Below, piece after piece: positions 39,104 through 48,586 of a stretch of 64,000 nt of DNA (positions are counted from its first letter, which is position 1; the number at the start of each line of letters is the position of its first letter). The notes under the pieces were generated by a model, which was not told the origin of the DNA, did not search any database, and worked only from the letters and a program-made list of their open reading frames with translations. The position numbers were made by a program, and so were the translations under genes. Source of the stretch: Pseudoalteromonas sp. EB27 (lineage in GTDB: Bacteria; Pseudomonadota; Gammaproteobacteria; Enterobacterales; Alteromonadaceae); the NCBI RefSeq assembly GCF_001974875.1, contig NZ_MTQD01000005.1:124001-188000 (forward strand). The letters are read 5' to 3'.

Positions 39104-39448
39104 TTACAGCGCGTTAAATACGTCGTCTGTTTTAGCTGCGCAAATAAAATCGTTTTTGTGTAGGCCTTTAATTGAATGGCTCCACCATGTAACCGTTACT
39201 TTGCCCCACTCGGTTAATAAACCTGGGTGATGGCCTTCGTCTTCTGCCATGTCGCCTACTTTGTTAGTAAACGCGATAGCTTGCTTAAAGTTTTTAAATT
39301 TATAAACACGCTCAAGCTGCATAATGCCGTCGCGTACTTCTGGTACCCAGTCTGGGATTTTAGTAATTAATTGTGCTAACTCTTCGTCAGATACTTTTGG
39401 CGCATCTACGTGACAGGCTTCGCATTTTTGTGCACTTAATGAAGACAT
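39104..39448 (-). CDS. phhB: Pterin-4-alpha-carbinolamine dehydratase
   Basis: 114 residues. It regenerates the tetrahydropterin cofactor after phenylalanine hydroxylation by dehydrating the 4a-carbinolamine. The EGHHPGL segment contains the conserved His pair, followed by VTVTWWSHS. It follows phhA by 37 bp and ends at a strong terminator, forming a phhA-phhB operon. Confidence 0.95.
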   Translation of the reverse strand: MSSLSAQKCEACHVDAPKVSDEELAQLITKIPDWVPEVRDGIMQLERVYKFKNFKQAIAFTNKVGDMAEDEGHHPGLLTEWGKVTVTWWSHSIKGLHKNDFICAAKTDDVFNAL

Positions 39449-39485
39449 TCTAAATCCTTACTTTTAGCTTTTTTAGCATTAATGT

Positions 39486-40283
39486 TTAACTGGCTAATTT
39501 TTCTTTTGGTGGAAATTTTGGGTCGTGCAAGCCAAGCTCTTTAGCTCGCTCAACCAAAGTCATAATATCCATTTGCGATATATCAAACAGATCATGAATC
39601 GAATTTATGGTGTAGTACTGTGGCTGCATAATATCAATACGGTACGGCGTACGCAGTACATCAAGCACATTCATTGGGCTGATTTCTGGCGTGTTTGAGT
39701 ATACGTACTGAGTTTCACCTGGGCTTGATAAAATACCGCCGCCGTAAATACGCAGGCCGTCTTCGGTTTGCATTAAACCAAATTCAACTGTAAACCAGTA
39801 TATACGCGCAAGGTATACACGGTCCTTTTTCTGCGCTGCGTAACCTAATTGCCCGTACTTGTGCGTAAACTCGGCAAAGTCAGGGTTAGTTAGCATGGCG
39901 CAATGGCCAAATATTTCATGAAAAATATCTGGCTCTTGTAGGTAGTCAAATTCTTCGCGGCTACGAATAAATGTAGCTACCGGAAACTGCTTGTTTGCTA
40001 GTAATCTAAAAAACTCATCAAAGTCGATAAGCGCAGGTACTGGCGCTACTTGCCAACCGGTAGTGGCTAATAACACTTCGTTTAGTTCGCTTAACTGCGG
40101 AATACGATCGTGCGGCAGGTTAATCTTTTTTAACCCTTGCATGTACTCGTTGCAGGCTTTGCCTTTAATGCATTCAAGTTGACGCGCTACAAGCTCAGAC
40201 CAAATTTTATTTTCTTCATCACTCCAGTGTATAACACCATTTTCGTCTGGTGTTTTGGATGTGTATTTACTTGCTTTAGCCAT
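39486..40283 (-). CDS. phhA: Phenylalanine-4-hydroxylase
   Basis: 265 residues, the bacterial single-domain form without the regulatory ACT domain. The iron facial triad is visible: HEIFGH (H122, H127) and VEFGLM (E167). It converts phenylalanine to tyrosine with O2 and tetrahydropterin, usually the entry to phenylalanine breakdown. phhB follows. A TyrR/PhhR-like box lies about 145 bp upstream. Confidence 0.96.
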   Translation of the reverse strand: MAKASKYTSKTPDENGVIHWSDEENKIWSELVARQLECIKGKACNEYMQGLKKINLPHDRIPQLSELNEVLLATTGWQVAPVPALIDFDEFFRLLANKQFPVATFIRSREEFDYLQEPDIFHEIFGHCAMLTNPDFAEFTHKYGQLGYAAQKKDRVYLARIYWFTVEFGLMQTEDGLRIYGGGILSSPGETQYVYSNTPEISPMNVLDVLRTPYRIDIMQPQYYTINSIHDLFDISQMDIMTLVERAKELGLHDPKFPPKEKLAS

Positions 40284-40426
40284 AAGTACCTTCTTGGGTG
40301 TGAGCCCTAAATCGGTGTCAGTGTGATACTCAAACCTATTGAATATCGAATGACCCCATACTATGCAAAAGTGAAGAAAAGTTTAATAGATAGGCTAACA
40401 TCAGTATTTGTCGCGATCACTCAGAT

Positions 40427-40444
40427 CGTAAAGTTAAAATTACA
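40427..40444 (-). promoter_or_regulatory. Candidate TyrR/PhhR box upstream of phhA
   Basis: CGTAAA-N6-ATTACA on the plus strand (TGTAAT-N6-TTTACG on the coding strand) matches 10 of 12 specific positions of the TyrR consensus TGTAAA-N6-TTTACA. PhhR, a TyrR homologue, activates phhAB in Pseudomonas. The distance (144-161 bp before the ATG) suits an activator site. No regulator gene is in the window. Confidence 0.5.
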
Positions 40445-40520
40445 CCTGTGGCACATTAAAAATACAGGTCATCAAATAAAGGCCTACAGCTTATTTTTAT
40501 GTGTACATAATTAAATACAC

Positions 40521-41702
40521 CTAGCCAATATTAGTAAAAGCTTGGTCTAAATCACTAATAATGTCATTAACATCTTCAAGCCCAACCGAGAGTCTGATCA
40601 GCCCATCACTTATTCCAGCAGCGGCTCGCTCCTCTGGCGTATAAGGCGAGTGAGTCATAGATGCAGGATGCTGAATCAGTGTTTCAGCGTCGCCGAGACT
40701 TACTGCAAGTGTACAAAGTTTCATACTATCAATAAATTGTGCGCCATCTTGTAGCGTGCCTTTTATTTCAAATGCAATAACACCACCAGCGGCTTTCATT
40801 TGGTTACCAATAAACTTATGACCTGGGTGCGATTTAAGCCCTGGGTAATATACGGTACTTACTTGTGGGTGCGCTTCTAGATATTCGGCTATTGTTTGTG
40901 CACTCTGACAATGGCGTTCTATTCTAATGGCGAGTGTTTTTAGGCCTCGATTAATTAGCCATGCATCGTGCGGGCTTATGGTTGCACCAATATCCTTTAG
41001 TACGGTCATTTTAATAAGCGTTATATGCTCAAGCGATCCACATACAATACCCGCTACTACGTCTCCGTGGCCGTTTAAGTACTTGGTCGCACTGTGCATT
41101 ATAATGTCGATACCGTATTTTTTTGGTGATTGCAGTAGCGGCGTTAAAAAGGTGTTGTCGACCACACTAATTAAGTTGTGCTCTTTAGCAACTGCGCCAA
41201 TGAGTGCCAAATCAATAACCGCCATAGTGGGGTTGATTGGCGTTTCTACAAATATCATTTTTGAATTAGGTTTGATGGCAGCGCATAGTTCGTCCTCGTT
41301 GGTCATATCAACAAACGTGACTTCAATTCCCCAGCGCGGCAACATATGCGAGAAAAACGCAAAGGTACAACCATACAAAGCACTTGAGGCAACAAGGTGA
41401 TCTCCTTGCGATAAAAAGCTCAGTACTGAGGCAGATACGGCCCCCATACCTGTTGCGGTTGCAGCAGCTGCTTCACAGCTCTCTAGTTGAGCAACTTTTT
41501 GTTCAAGCTCTGTGGTTGTAGGGTTTCCTAAGCGCGTATAAATATAGCCAGGTTCGTCGCCTGCAAAACGCGCAGCACCTTGAGCGGCATTTTCAAAATG
41601 AAAGGTAGAGGTTTGATACAAAGGAGAAGTGAGTGCGCCGTGCGGGTCGTTTGCTTTTTGTGGTCCGTGAATACACTGGGTGTTTATATGATGCTTGCTC
41701 AT
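40521..41702 (-). CDS. megL: Methionine gamma-lyase
   Basis: 393 residues, PLP enzyme of the Cys/Met metabolism family. The PLP lysine is K207 in SATKYLNGHGD. ALYGCTFAF (Y110, C112) carries the Tyr and the Cys that mark methionine gamma-lyase (C116 in the P. putida enzyme) and separate it from cystathionine gamma-lyase. It splits methionine to methanethiol, 2-oxobutyrate and ammonia, a likely source of volatile sulfur. It stands alone between phhA and the psp-ycjXF operon. Confidence 0.87.
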   Translation of the reverse strand: MSKHHINTQCIHGPQKANDPHGALTSPLYQTSTFHFENAAQGAARFAGDEPGYIYTRLGNPTTTELEQKVAQLESCEAAAATATGMGAVSASVLSFLSQGDHLVASSALYGCTFAFFSHMLPRWGIEVTFVDMTNEDELCAAIKPNSKMIFVETPINPTMAVIDLALIGAVAKEHNLISVVDNTFLTPLLQSPKKYGIDIIMHSATKYLNGHGDVVAGIVCGSLEHITLIKMTVLKDIGATISPHDAWLINRGLKTLAIRIERHCQSAQTIAEYLEAHPQVSTVYYPGLKSHPGHKFIGNQMKAAGGVIAFEIKGTLQDGAQFIDSMKLCTLAVSLGDAETLIQHPASMTHSPYTPEERAAAGISDGLIRLSVGLEDVNDIISDLDQAFTNIG

Positions 41703-41798
41703 TGTAGGCTCATTTTTTGATTATTATGTTTTTGCGATTCAACAATCAAAACGTATGCGCTTACAAACAGCAAGCATGCCGGATGCTCAGATGGCTAT

Positions 41799-41834
41799 TT
41801 GTGTAAAAACCGTGCAGCGCACGTTTGTACACAA
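41799..41834 (-). terminator. Hairpin/terminator after ycjF
   Basis: Outer arms TTGTGTA/TACACAA and inner arms CGTGC/GCACG. On the minus strand the inner stem ends in GGTTTTT, so it can act as the terminator of pspABC-ycjXF, 19 bases past the ycjF stop. Confidence 0.65.
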
Positions 41835-41852
41835 ATATTGCCACTACCTTTA

Positions 41853-42875
41853 CTACGTTGGTTCCGCCTTTTTGCGGCTCATAATTTTACCTGCGATGCT
41901 TTGCACAGTGCCTTTTAGTAAGCTGCGCTTGTTTTCAAGCCTTGGTAATGGGCGACTAAGCTCCATTGCTTTGTAACCAATACGCGCTGTAAAAATACCA
42001 GCACTAACCCCTTGCGCTGCCCGCCCCGAAAGCTTACCTAAAAGCTCAGCACTTAGTGCAGTTGCAGCAAGGTCAGATACAAGCTCTGCACTGCCAACAA
42101 ACATTACTTGTTTTATCAACATGCGGTATAACTTTATACGGCTCGCGTAGCCAAAACCAATGCCGTAAATTTTACCAATTTGTTCTATTAACTTAGTACC
42201 GCGCCAAAGCACAGCCATCATATCCACCAGCGCAAGTGGGCTTAAGGCAACTAGCAGTGCAGATTCAGTCGCAAAACGATTTATAAGCTTTTTAGCTTTG
42301 GTGTCTTGAGTTACTAATAAACTATTGGCGTACAGTGTCATTATTTCTTTGTCGCTGTGATGCATCGATACTTGGTTTTTAAAGATTTCAAAGTTATCAA
42401 GCTCTTGGTGTTTATTGAGCTTTTCGAGCCAAGGTAATGCACCACCTACTTGCTCACTATTTAAAAGCCTGTCGGCTTCAACTCGATGTAATTGGTTACG
42501 CTTTAAACTGCGCAGCATTCGGTACTCTCGCCACAATAAGCGGCCTATTAGCAGTACGCCACTTACAACCGCAGTTAAATAAACACTGCCTAAAATAATT
42601 GACTGCTCGAAAGCAAATAATAACGAGTACGCAAATTCTAAAAGCACCAGTACTATAAAACTAATAGCAAAAACACCTTTGAGCGTTTGCCACTTTGACT
42701 TTTTGTACACAGGCTCCAGATCTATTTCTGGCTCTAGTGCTTCATCTTCAAGTTCTTCGTAATCACTTTGCCCGTGTTGAATAATTTTTGCAGGTGCTAA
42801 AACGGGTTCGTTTTGTTCAATGCTTTGCGTATCTATGCGACGCCCTGCTTGAAATGTTTGGTTTGACTCACTCAT
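41853..42875 (-). CDS. ycjF: YcjF family membrane protein (DUF697, TIGR01620)
   Basis: 340 residues. An acidic cytoplasmic N-terminus of about 80 residues is followed by two adjacent membrane helices (about 85-130) and a long C-terminal DUF697 domain with further hydrophobic helices. It overlaps ycjX by four bases, as in E. coli, where ycjXF belong to the PspF regulon. Molecular function is not established; a role in envelope stress is inferred from regulation. Confidence 0.9.
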   Translation of the reverse strand: MSESNQTFQAGRRIDTQSIEQNEPVLAPAKIIQHGQSDYEELEDEALEPEIDLEPVYKKSKWQTLKGVFAISFIVLVLLEFAYSLLFAFEQSIILGSVYLTAVVSGVLLIGRLLWREYRMLRSLKRNQLHRVEADRLLNSEQVGGALPWLEKLNKHQELDNFEIFKNQVSMHHSDKEIMTLYANSLLVTQDTKAKKLINRFATESALLVALSPLALVDMMAVLWRGTKLIEQIGKIYGIGFGYASRIKLYRMLIKQVMFVGSAELVSDLAATALSAELLGKLSGRAAQGVSAGIFTARIGYKAMELSRPLPRLENKRSLLKGTVQSIAGKIMSRKKAEPT

Positions 42876-44290
42876 GTTAATTTGTCTCCTAGCAGGTACT
42901 GCATGACATGATCTAATCGAATATGTTTTAGTTGTTTATCGGGGCTCGGCATTGGAGAAAACGATAAAAACTCAAATCCCTGTGCTGGCCACTCACTTTT
43001 ATTAAGCATCCGCGAGGGAGGTTGCGGCGGTAAATAGGTAAGCCAATCAGGCTCGTGTAATGGTTTACCGTAAATGCAGTCAAGCGTTAGGCCTTTGTCA
43101 GTAATTTGGCGCGGCTGCGTTGCTGTAATTGACGACATGGCCATGGTTTCTATTTTTACACCATCAAACTTTAAATGATTACTTTGCTCATGCACGAGCG
43201 AATCAAGCAGTAGTGCTAAATCTTTATGATGCTTTGCACTTATGTGATCGGATTTATTAGCTGCAAATAATATTTTGTCTATGTTTGGCTTAAATAAACG
43301 TTTAAAAAAGCCTGATTCACCATAGTTAAAGTGTGCAAGTAATTGGTTTATTACACTGCTTTGCTCTTGAAGGGTTTCGTGCCCTTCGTTTAATGCACTA
43401 AGTACATCTACAAGTACGATTTGGCGATCAAAGTGCCTAAAATGCTCATTATAAAATGGTTTTACAACTTCTTTTATATAGGCGTTAAAGCGCTTAATTA
43501 AATGCGCTAAATTAGAACCCGCAACGACATCGTCACTATTTACTTCACCCGATACCGGAAAAAACAATAACAATGGCGCCCCTTGTAAGTCGCCAGGCAT
43601 GAGCATACGCCCTGGTTGTAGCATGGCAAGTTTGGTGTCTTTTTTAAGCCCTACTAACATGCTTTGATAAAGCTGAGCAATATGAGCCAGTGCGTTTTCA
43701 TCTACAGGTGCATTTAAATCAAGTTGCTCAACGGCTGCTAGAAAATCACTTGATGTATTTACACGCGAAGGCTGAGTTAATAACGGATATTGCTGCTCGC
43801 ACCATTGAGAATAGCTTTGCTCAAGCATAGGTAAATCAAGGAGCCATTCCCCCGGGTAGTCAATAATATCTAAATAAAGTGTTGATTGCGGCGAAAAGTG
43901 ACCACGCAGTCCCGCATTACTTTGATACTTTATTGCCAAACGTAGTGTATTAATTCGCTCGGTTGATGCAGGCCATGTGGGCATCCCATCGCTAGGTAAT
44001 AATGAATTTAGCGCGCGCGTATAATTAAATGTAGGGACTTTTAACGCCTCTTGCGGCACAACTTTAGTGGCAACATGGCGGTGCTCGCGCATTACATCAA
44101 AAAAAGGTAAGTTTTTATCGTCCGCTTGGGTTGTTAAGTGTTTAACAAGCGCGGTAATAAAGGCTGTTTTACCACTACCACTTAGGCCAGTTACGGCAAG
44201 TTTTACGTGTTGGTCTAAACTGCGATGAAGGGCTTTTTGTGCTTTGCCTTTAATGCTTTTAAAGGTCTTTTTTGCAAATGATTGGCTCAT
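42872..44290 (-). CDS. ycjX: YcjX family nucleotide-binding stress protein (DUF463)
   Basis: 472 residues from ATG 44290; the frame runs 12 codons further to 44326, but the shorter start matches the family. P-loop GLSGSGKTAFITALVKHL near residue 45, then DIIDYPGEWLLDLPML, the DxxG-type switch typical of this GTPase-like family. Cytoplasmic. Downstream of pspC, upstream of and overlapping ycjF. Member of the phage-shock regulon in enterobacteria. Confidence 0.93.
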   Translation of the reverse strand: MSQSFAKKTFKSIKGKAQKALHRSLDQHVKLAVTGLSGSGKTAFITALVKHLTTQADDKNLPFFDVMREHRHVATKVVPQEALKVPTFNYTRALNSLLPSDGMPTWPASTERINTLRLAIKYQSNAGLRGHFSPQSTLYLDIIDYPGEWLLDLPMLEQSYSQWCEQQYPLLTQPSRVNTSSDFLAAVEQLDLNAPVDENALAHIAQLYQSMLVGLKKDTKLAMLQPGRMLMPGDLQGAPLLLFFPVSGEVNSDDVVAGSNLAHLIKRFNAYIKEVVKPFYNEHFRHFDRQIVLVDVLSALNEGHETLQEQSSVINQLLAHFNYGESGFFKRLFKPNIDKILFAANKSDHISAKHHKDLALLLDSLVHEQSNHLKFDGVKIETMAMSSITATQPRQITDKGLTLDCIYGKPLHEPDWLTYLPPQPPSRMLNKSEWPAQGFEFLSFSPMPSPDKQLKHIRLDHVMQYLLGDKLT

Positions 44291-44353
44291 AAAGTGTCTT
44301 GCACCTAATTTGCCGTAATTTATCACGTTGCAAATAAGGTGCTATTAAATCCT

Positions 44354-44755
44354 TTAAAGTTTGTTAATTTCACGGCTCACCGTAAACTCGCTTGAAGTTA
44401 CATGGCGCTCCATATCTTGAAGGCGAGTATCTACACGCGTTAAACGCTCTTTTAAATCTTGCAATGCGCGGCGCGGTGGCTCGCCCTTTTGCCATACTTT
44501 AAATTTTACTTCTAGCGGATCGTCTGTTTTAGTTGAGCTTTTTGTTTGCGCTGTTGCGGGCTCTTTTTTATCTAAAATGAACCAGGCTGCAATATACGCT
44601 ACCACAAATAATGGGCCACCCGTTAGCAGTACCGCACTAACAAATATAATGCGAACTAACCATAACTCCATATTAAAGTAGTCACTTAATCCCGCACATA
44701 CTCCAGCTATTTTACCGCGTTGTGGGTCTCTTAATAATTCGCGTTTGGCACTCAT
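44354..44755 (-). CDS. pspC: Phage shock protein C
   Basis: 133 residues from ATG 44755, whose ATGA overlaps the pspB stop; a start at 44770 would overlap pspB by 19 bp. N-terminal PspC domain (DPQRGKIAGVCAGLSDYF), one strong membrane helix (about 38-62), then a charged, coiled-coil-prone tail. In the inner membrane it senses secretin mislocalisation or proton-motive-force damage with PspB and relieves PspA inhibition of PspF. Confidence 0.94.
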   Translation of the reverse strand: MSAKRELLRDPQRGKIAGVCAGLSDYFNMELWLVRIIFVSAVLLTGGPLFVVAYIAAWFILDKKEPATAQTKSSTKTDDPLEVKFKVWQKGEPPRRALQDLKERLTRVDTRLQDMERHVTSSEFTVSREINKL

Positions 44756-44985
44756 ACTTTGCGTCTCCATTGTGGTGACTCTTGATCAAGCAATGCTTCA
44801 AGTGTTTCAACTCTGTCTGCCATTTTTTCGGCTTTGTGTGCAAGCTCAAGTAACTGGCGATGTTCGTGTTCACTTAAACCTTGGCTTACTTGTTTTTTGC
44901 TACGGTAGTGTAAAATTAACCACAGCGGGGCAACAAAAATCATAAACATAACAAATGGAACAATTATTACCTCTGAATCAAACAT
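44752..44985 (-). CDS. pspB: Phage shock protein B
   Basis: 77 residues. One N-terminal membrane helix (about 5-25) followed by a short coiled coil (HRQLLELAHKAEKMADRVET). It partners PspC. It lies 67 bp after pspA and overlaps pspC by four bases. Confidence 0.93.
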   Translation of the reverse strand: MFDSEVIIVPFVMFMIFVAPLWLILHYRSKKQVSQGLSEHEHRQLLELAHKAEKMADRVETLEALLDQESPQWRRKV

Positions 44986-45052
44986 AATCCTCTCCTGACA
45001 ATCCGTTTTGATGTTTTTAAGCAGTGGGGCACTTTAAGTACCCCTTTATAAG

Positions 45053-45712
45053 TTATTTATCAGCTAGCTTCTTTTTAAGTTCGGCTAGCTCATCATCTAT
45101 CTTTTCATTTTTTTGTAGATTAGCAATTTCGTCCGCTAACGTCTTTTTACCTAAATCGTAAGACTCAATTTGAGATTCTAGTCCATCAATTTTAGTTTCG
45201 TAACGTTCAAAGCGATTAAGTGCGTCTTCTACTTTTGAGCTATCAAGTGTCTTTTTCACTTCAAGGCGCGACTCAGCTGAACGCTGGCGAAGTATAATCG
45301 CTTTTTGACGAGATTTCGCATCTGCTAGTTTTTCTTGTAGCGTCGTTACTTCTTGTTGTAGTTTCTCAATATGAGACTCTACATGTTCAAGTTCACTCGC
45401 TACTGAAGCAACGGCATCTGCCGACTTTTGCTTTTCAAGTAGGGCTGAACGCGCTAAATCGTCGCGGTCTTTGCTTAAAGCCAGTTCGGCTTTATCTTGC
45501 CAATCACTTACCTGCGCTTTAAGTGTATCTAAGCGGCGTACAATTTCTTTTTTCTCAGCCAGTGTTTTAGCTGATGTAGAACGTACTTCAACAAGCGTAT
45601 CTTCCATTTCTTGAATAATCAGACGAACCATTTTTTCTGGGTCTTCTGCTTTATCTAAAATGGCGTTGATATTAGAATTAACAATATCTGCAAAACGTGA
45701 AAAAATTCCCAT
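45053..45712 (-). CDS. pspA: Phage shock protein A
   Basis: 219 residues, nearly all helical coiled coil of the PspA/IM30 (ESCRT-III-like) family, beginning MGIFSRFADIVNSNINAILD. It binds and inhibits PspF when the membrane is intact, and coats damaged inner membrane when released. First gene of the operon, transcribed away from pspF and from the sigma-54-like site at 45760-45776. Confidence 0.96.
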   Translation of the reverse strand: MGIFSRFADIVNSNINAILDKAEDPEKMVRLIIQEMEDTLVEVRSTSAKTLAEKKEIVRRLDTLKAQVSDWQDKAELALSKDRDDLARSALLEKQKSADAVASVASELEHVESHIEKLQQEVTTLQEKLADAKSRQKAIILRQRSAESRLEVKKTLDSSKVEDALNRFERYETKIDGLESQIESYDLGKKTLADEIANLQKNEKIDDELAELKKKLADK

Positions 45713-45759
45713 AACATTTACCTCTGTAATTAAAACGTAGTTAGTCTGCTATAACTAGT

Positions 45760-45776
45760 ATCAATATGCTTGCCAA
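45760..45776 (-). promoter_or_regulatory. Candidate sigma-54 promoter of pspA
   Basis: On the minus strand TTGGCAAGCATATTGAT: the GG of the -24 element is followed 10 bases later by GA where GC is ideal. The E. coli pspA promoter, as I recall it, is likewise imperfect at -12. An imperfect inverted repeat with TTAGTGTATTTC at about 45846-45866 resembles a PspF upstream activating site. Gene context (adjacent divergent pspF) supports the call more than the match does. Confidence 0.55.
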
Positions 45777-45898
45777 CTTTTTAAAAGTTAAAATACACTT
45801 TATTTTCATTACGTTAAACTAAATATACAAATTTCTTTAGTTATCCCTAATTATGAAATACACTAACTGTTAGTAAAAATGACCAAGAGTTAGGAAAT

Positions 45899-46963
45899 AT
45901 GAGCCAATATCGCCAACAGGATAATTTACTCGGCCAATCAGATAGCTTTCTGTCTGTACTCGATCAGGTATCGCAACTGGCTAATCTAGATAAACCGGTA
46001 CTTATTATTGGTGAACGCGGCACAGGTAAAGAGTTAATAGCAGCACGCTTACACTTTTTATCAAAACGTTGGGATCAAAACTACGTAAAACTTAACTGTG
46101 CAGCGCTTAACGAAAACTTACTCGAAAGTGAGTTATTTGGCCACGAAAGCGGTGCTTTTACGGGGGCAAGTAAACGTCACGAAGGTCGTTTTGAACGCGC
46201 TAACAGTGGCACACTGTTTTTAGATGAATTAGCTAATACCTCAGCTATGGTACAAGAAAAACTGCTACGCGTTATAGAATACGGTGAGTTTGAACGTGTT
46301 GGCGGCAAACAAACTGTAAAAGTAGATACACGCTTAGTGTGTGCGACAAACGAAGACCTCCCTTATTTAGCTGAGCAAGGTGAATTTAGAAGTGACTTAC
46401 TCGACCGTTTAGCCTTTGATGTAATTACCCTGCCACCACTGCGAGAACGTCAAGACGATATTATGCTTCTTGCTGAGCAGTTTGCGATGAATATGGCACG
46501 CGATTTAGAGTGGGAACTGTTTAGCGGTTTTACTCGAAGCGCAACAGAAACACTGCTTAGTTATGATTGGCCTGGTAATATTCGTGAACTTAAAAATGTG
46601 GTTGAACGCAGTTTGTATCGCCACGGTAGTGAACATATCCCCGTTCACCAGATTATTTTAGACCCATTCGATAGCCCATTTAGACCAAAAGCGCGCATAA
46701 AAGCACCTATAGCGGCTCAAACTGTTAATGCAGAGCCTATTGCTGTTGCGCCACCGATTGCTCAAGCAAGCAGTAATATAGCCGTTGATATTCAATTTCC
46801 ATGTAGCTTAAAAGAGCGCTCAAACGACTTTGAAATAAACATGATTAATAAAGCGCTCGAACATAGCCAATTTAATCAAAAGAAAACTGCAGAAGTACTT
46901 GGTTTAACGTATCATCAATTACGTGGTTATCTTAAAAAATACAACTTGTTGGATCAACAATAG
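45899..46963 (+). CDS. pspF: Psp operon transcriptional activator PspF
   Basis: 354 residues, sigma-54 enhancer-binding AAA+ protein without a receiver domain. Walker A GERGTGKE (38-45), sigma-54 loop GAFTGA (85-90), Walker B LFLDELANTSA, and a Fis-type HTH at the end (KKTAEVLGLTYHQLRGYLKK). A low-complexity Ala/Pro linker (about 262-300) makes it longer than E. coli PspF. It is divergent from pspA, with sapA nine bases downstream. Confidence 0.96.
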   Translation: MSQYRQQDNLLGQSDSFLSVLDQVSQLANLDKPVLIIGERGTGKELIAARLHFLSKRWDQNYVKLNCAALNENLLESELFGHESGAFTGASKRHEGRFERANSGTLFLDELANTSAMVQEKLLRVIEYGEFERVGGKQTVKVDTRLVCATNEDLPYLAEQGEFRSDLLDRLAFDVITLPPLRERQDDIMLLAEQFAMNMARDLEWELFSGFTRSATETLLSYDWPGNIRELKNVVERSLYRHGSEHIPVHQIILDPFDSPFRPKARIKAPIAAQTVNAEPIAVAPPIAQASSNIAVDIQFPCSLKERSNDFEINMINKALEHSQFNQKKTAEVLGLTYHQLRGYLKKYNLLDQQ

Positions 46964-46972
46964 TCAGAGGTT

Positions 46973-48586
46973 ATGCGGGTGCATAAATTATTACTTGTTT
47001 TGCTTGCCACCACTTTAGTTGGTTGCCTTGATAGCAAAGAAGAAATCATAGAAGAAAAAAACCAAGGCTTAGTTTATTGCGCTGAAGCTAACCCTGTGTC
47101 GTTTAATCCGCAAGTAACGACCACCGGTTCAACTATTGATATAATTGCTAACCAATTATATGACCGTTTAATTAGCATTGACCCTGTTACGGCAGAGTTT
47201 CAAAGTGAATTAGCAACCGATTGGAAAATTAGTAAAGATGGTAAATCGGTTACCTTTACCTTGCGTAAAGATGTAAAGTTTCATACAACTTCTTATTTTA
47301 CGCCGTCGCGTGATTTTAACGCCGACGACGTTATATTCACCTTTAGCCGATTATTCGATGTATACAATCCATACCACTTTGTGGGCGATGCCAATTACCC
47401 GTATTTTCAAAGTGTGGGGATTGATCAACTCATTCGTAAAATTGTGCGCGTGTCTGACTACCAAGTGCGCTTTGAGTTATTTAATCCTGAAAGTAGCTTT
47501 TTAGCTAATATGGCTACCGACTTTGCTGTGGTACTTTCAGAAGAATACGCCATGGAACTTAAGAAAAACAAGCAAGAAAACTTGTTTGATCAGTATCCTA
47601 TTGGCACCGGCCCGTATATTTATAAAGAATACCGTCGAGATCACCTTGTACGCTTTTACCGTAATCCACTTTATTGGAAGCACGACGTTGTCCTTGAACA
47701 ATTAGTTTACGATATAACGCCTAACGGCACTACGCGCATAGCAAAAATGCTGACTAAAGAGTGCGATGTAACGGCTCATCCAAGTAGTGCGCAATTGAGT
47801 ATTTTAGCGCAACGTGATGATATAAATATTGAAAAAGAAACAAATTTAAACATAGGGTATTGGGCATTTAATACAGAACGTGCCCCGTTCGACGACTTGC
47901 GCGTGCGCCAAGCACTCGCGCATGCAATAGATGTAGATAAAATAATGCAAGCGGTTTATTACGGTAACGGTACTCGCGCACAATCTATTTTACCGCCAAC
48001 CTCTTGGGCGTTTGAGCCGCAAGAAGATATACCTACATTTGATCCAGAACTCGCTAAAAAGTTACTAATTGAAGCAGGCTTGCCTGATGGCTTTGATATG
48101 ACAATATGGGCAATGCCTGTAAGTCGTATTTATAACCCCAACGCACGTAAAATGGCTGAGCTTATGCAAAGTGATTTACGCAAAGTGGGCGTTAATGTAA
48201 GCATTGTAGAATATGAGTGGAATACGTTTATTCAACGTATTGGCGAGCACAGGCACGACAGTGTATTACTTGGTTGGGCCGCAGATACACCCGATCCTGA
48301 TAACTTTTTTAGCCCACTGTTGAGCTGTACCGCTACTTTTAGTGGTAAAAATCCAGCAAACTGGTGTAATCCTCAATTTGATCTATTGCTTACTCAAGCA
48401 CTCGATACGACTGATTTAAACAAACGTAAAAAATACTATGAAGACGCACAAAGCTTAATTATTCAAGAGCTGCCGTTATTACCTATTGCTCATGGCCTGC
48501 GTTTTCAAGCAAGTAGCGCCGATGTGGAAGGCATAACACTTGGCCCATTTGGCGCTATTTCGCTTGCCAATGCGAGGAAAAAATAA
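46973..48586 (+). CDS. sapA: Peptide/polyamine ABC transporter substrate-binding lipoprotein SapA
   Basis: 537 residues. Signal peptide with lipobox LVGC (C18), then an SBP_bac_5 fold of the DppA/OppA class. First gene of sapABCDF. In pathogens SapA binds antimicrobial peptides or heme; in E. coli SapBCDF exports putrescine, so the cargo here is open. sapB starts within its stop codon. Placement beside pspF is shared with vibrios and, loosely, E. coli. Confidence 0.88.
   Translation: MRVHKLLLVLLATTLVGCLDSKEEIIEEKNQGLVYCAEANPVSFNPQVTTTGSTIDIIANQLYDRLISIDPVTAEFQSELATDWKISKDGKSVTFTLRKDVKFHTTSYFTPSRDFNADDVIFTFSRLFDVYNPYHFVGDANYPYFQSVGIDQLIRKIVRVSDYQVRFELFNPESSFLANMATDFAVVLSEEYAMELKKNKQENLFDQYPIGTGPYIYKEYRRDHLVRFYRNPLYWKHDVVLEQLVYDITPNGTTRIAKMLTKECDVTAHPSSAQLSILAQRDDINIEKETNLNIGYWAFNTERAPFDDLRVRQALAHAIDVDKIMQAVYYGNGTRAQSILPPTSWAFEPQEDIPTFDPELAKKLLIEAGLPDGFDMTIWAMPVSRIYNPNARKMAELMQSDLRKVGVNVSIVEYEWNTFIQRIGEHRHDSVLLGWAADTPDPDNFFSPLLSCTATFSGKNPANWCNPQFDLLLTQALDTTDLNKRKKYYEDAQSLIIQELPLLPIAHGLRFQASSADVEGITLGPFGAISLANARKK

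Noticed and set aside
40323..40514. 63-codon plus-strand frame in the phhA-megL spacer
   Set aside because: It overlaps the TyrR-like box, has no ribosome-binding site and no family resemblance.
40284..40520. Sigma-54 promoter for phhA
   Set aside because: TGGCAC occurs near 40448, but on the wrong strand for phhA and without GC at the right distance.
41695..41976. 93-codon plus-strand frame between megL and ycjF
   Set aside because: It runs antisense into the end of ycjF and across its terminator hairpin; composition is not protein-like.
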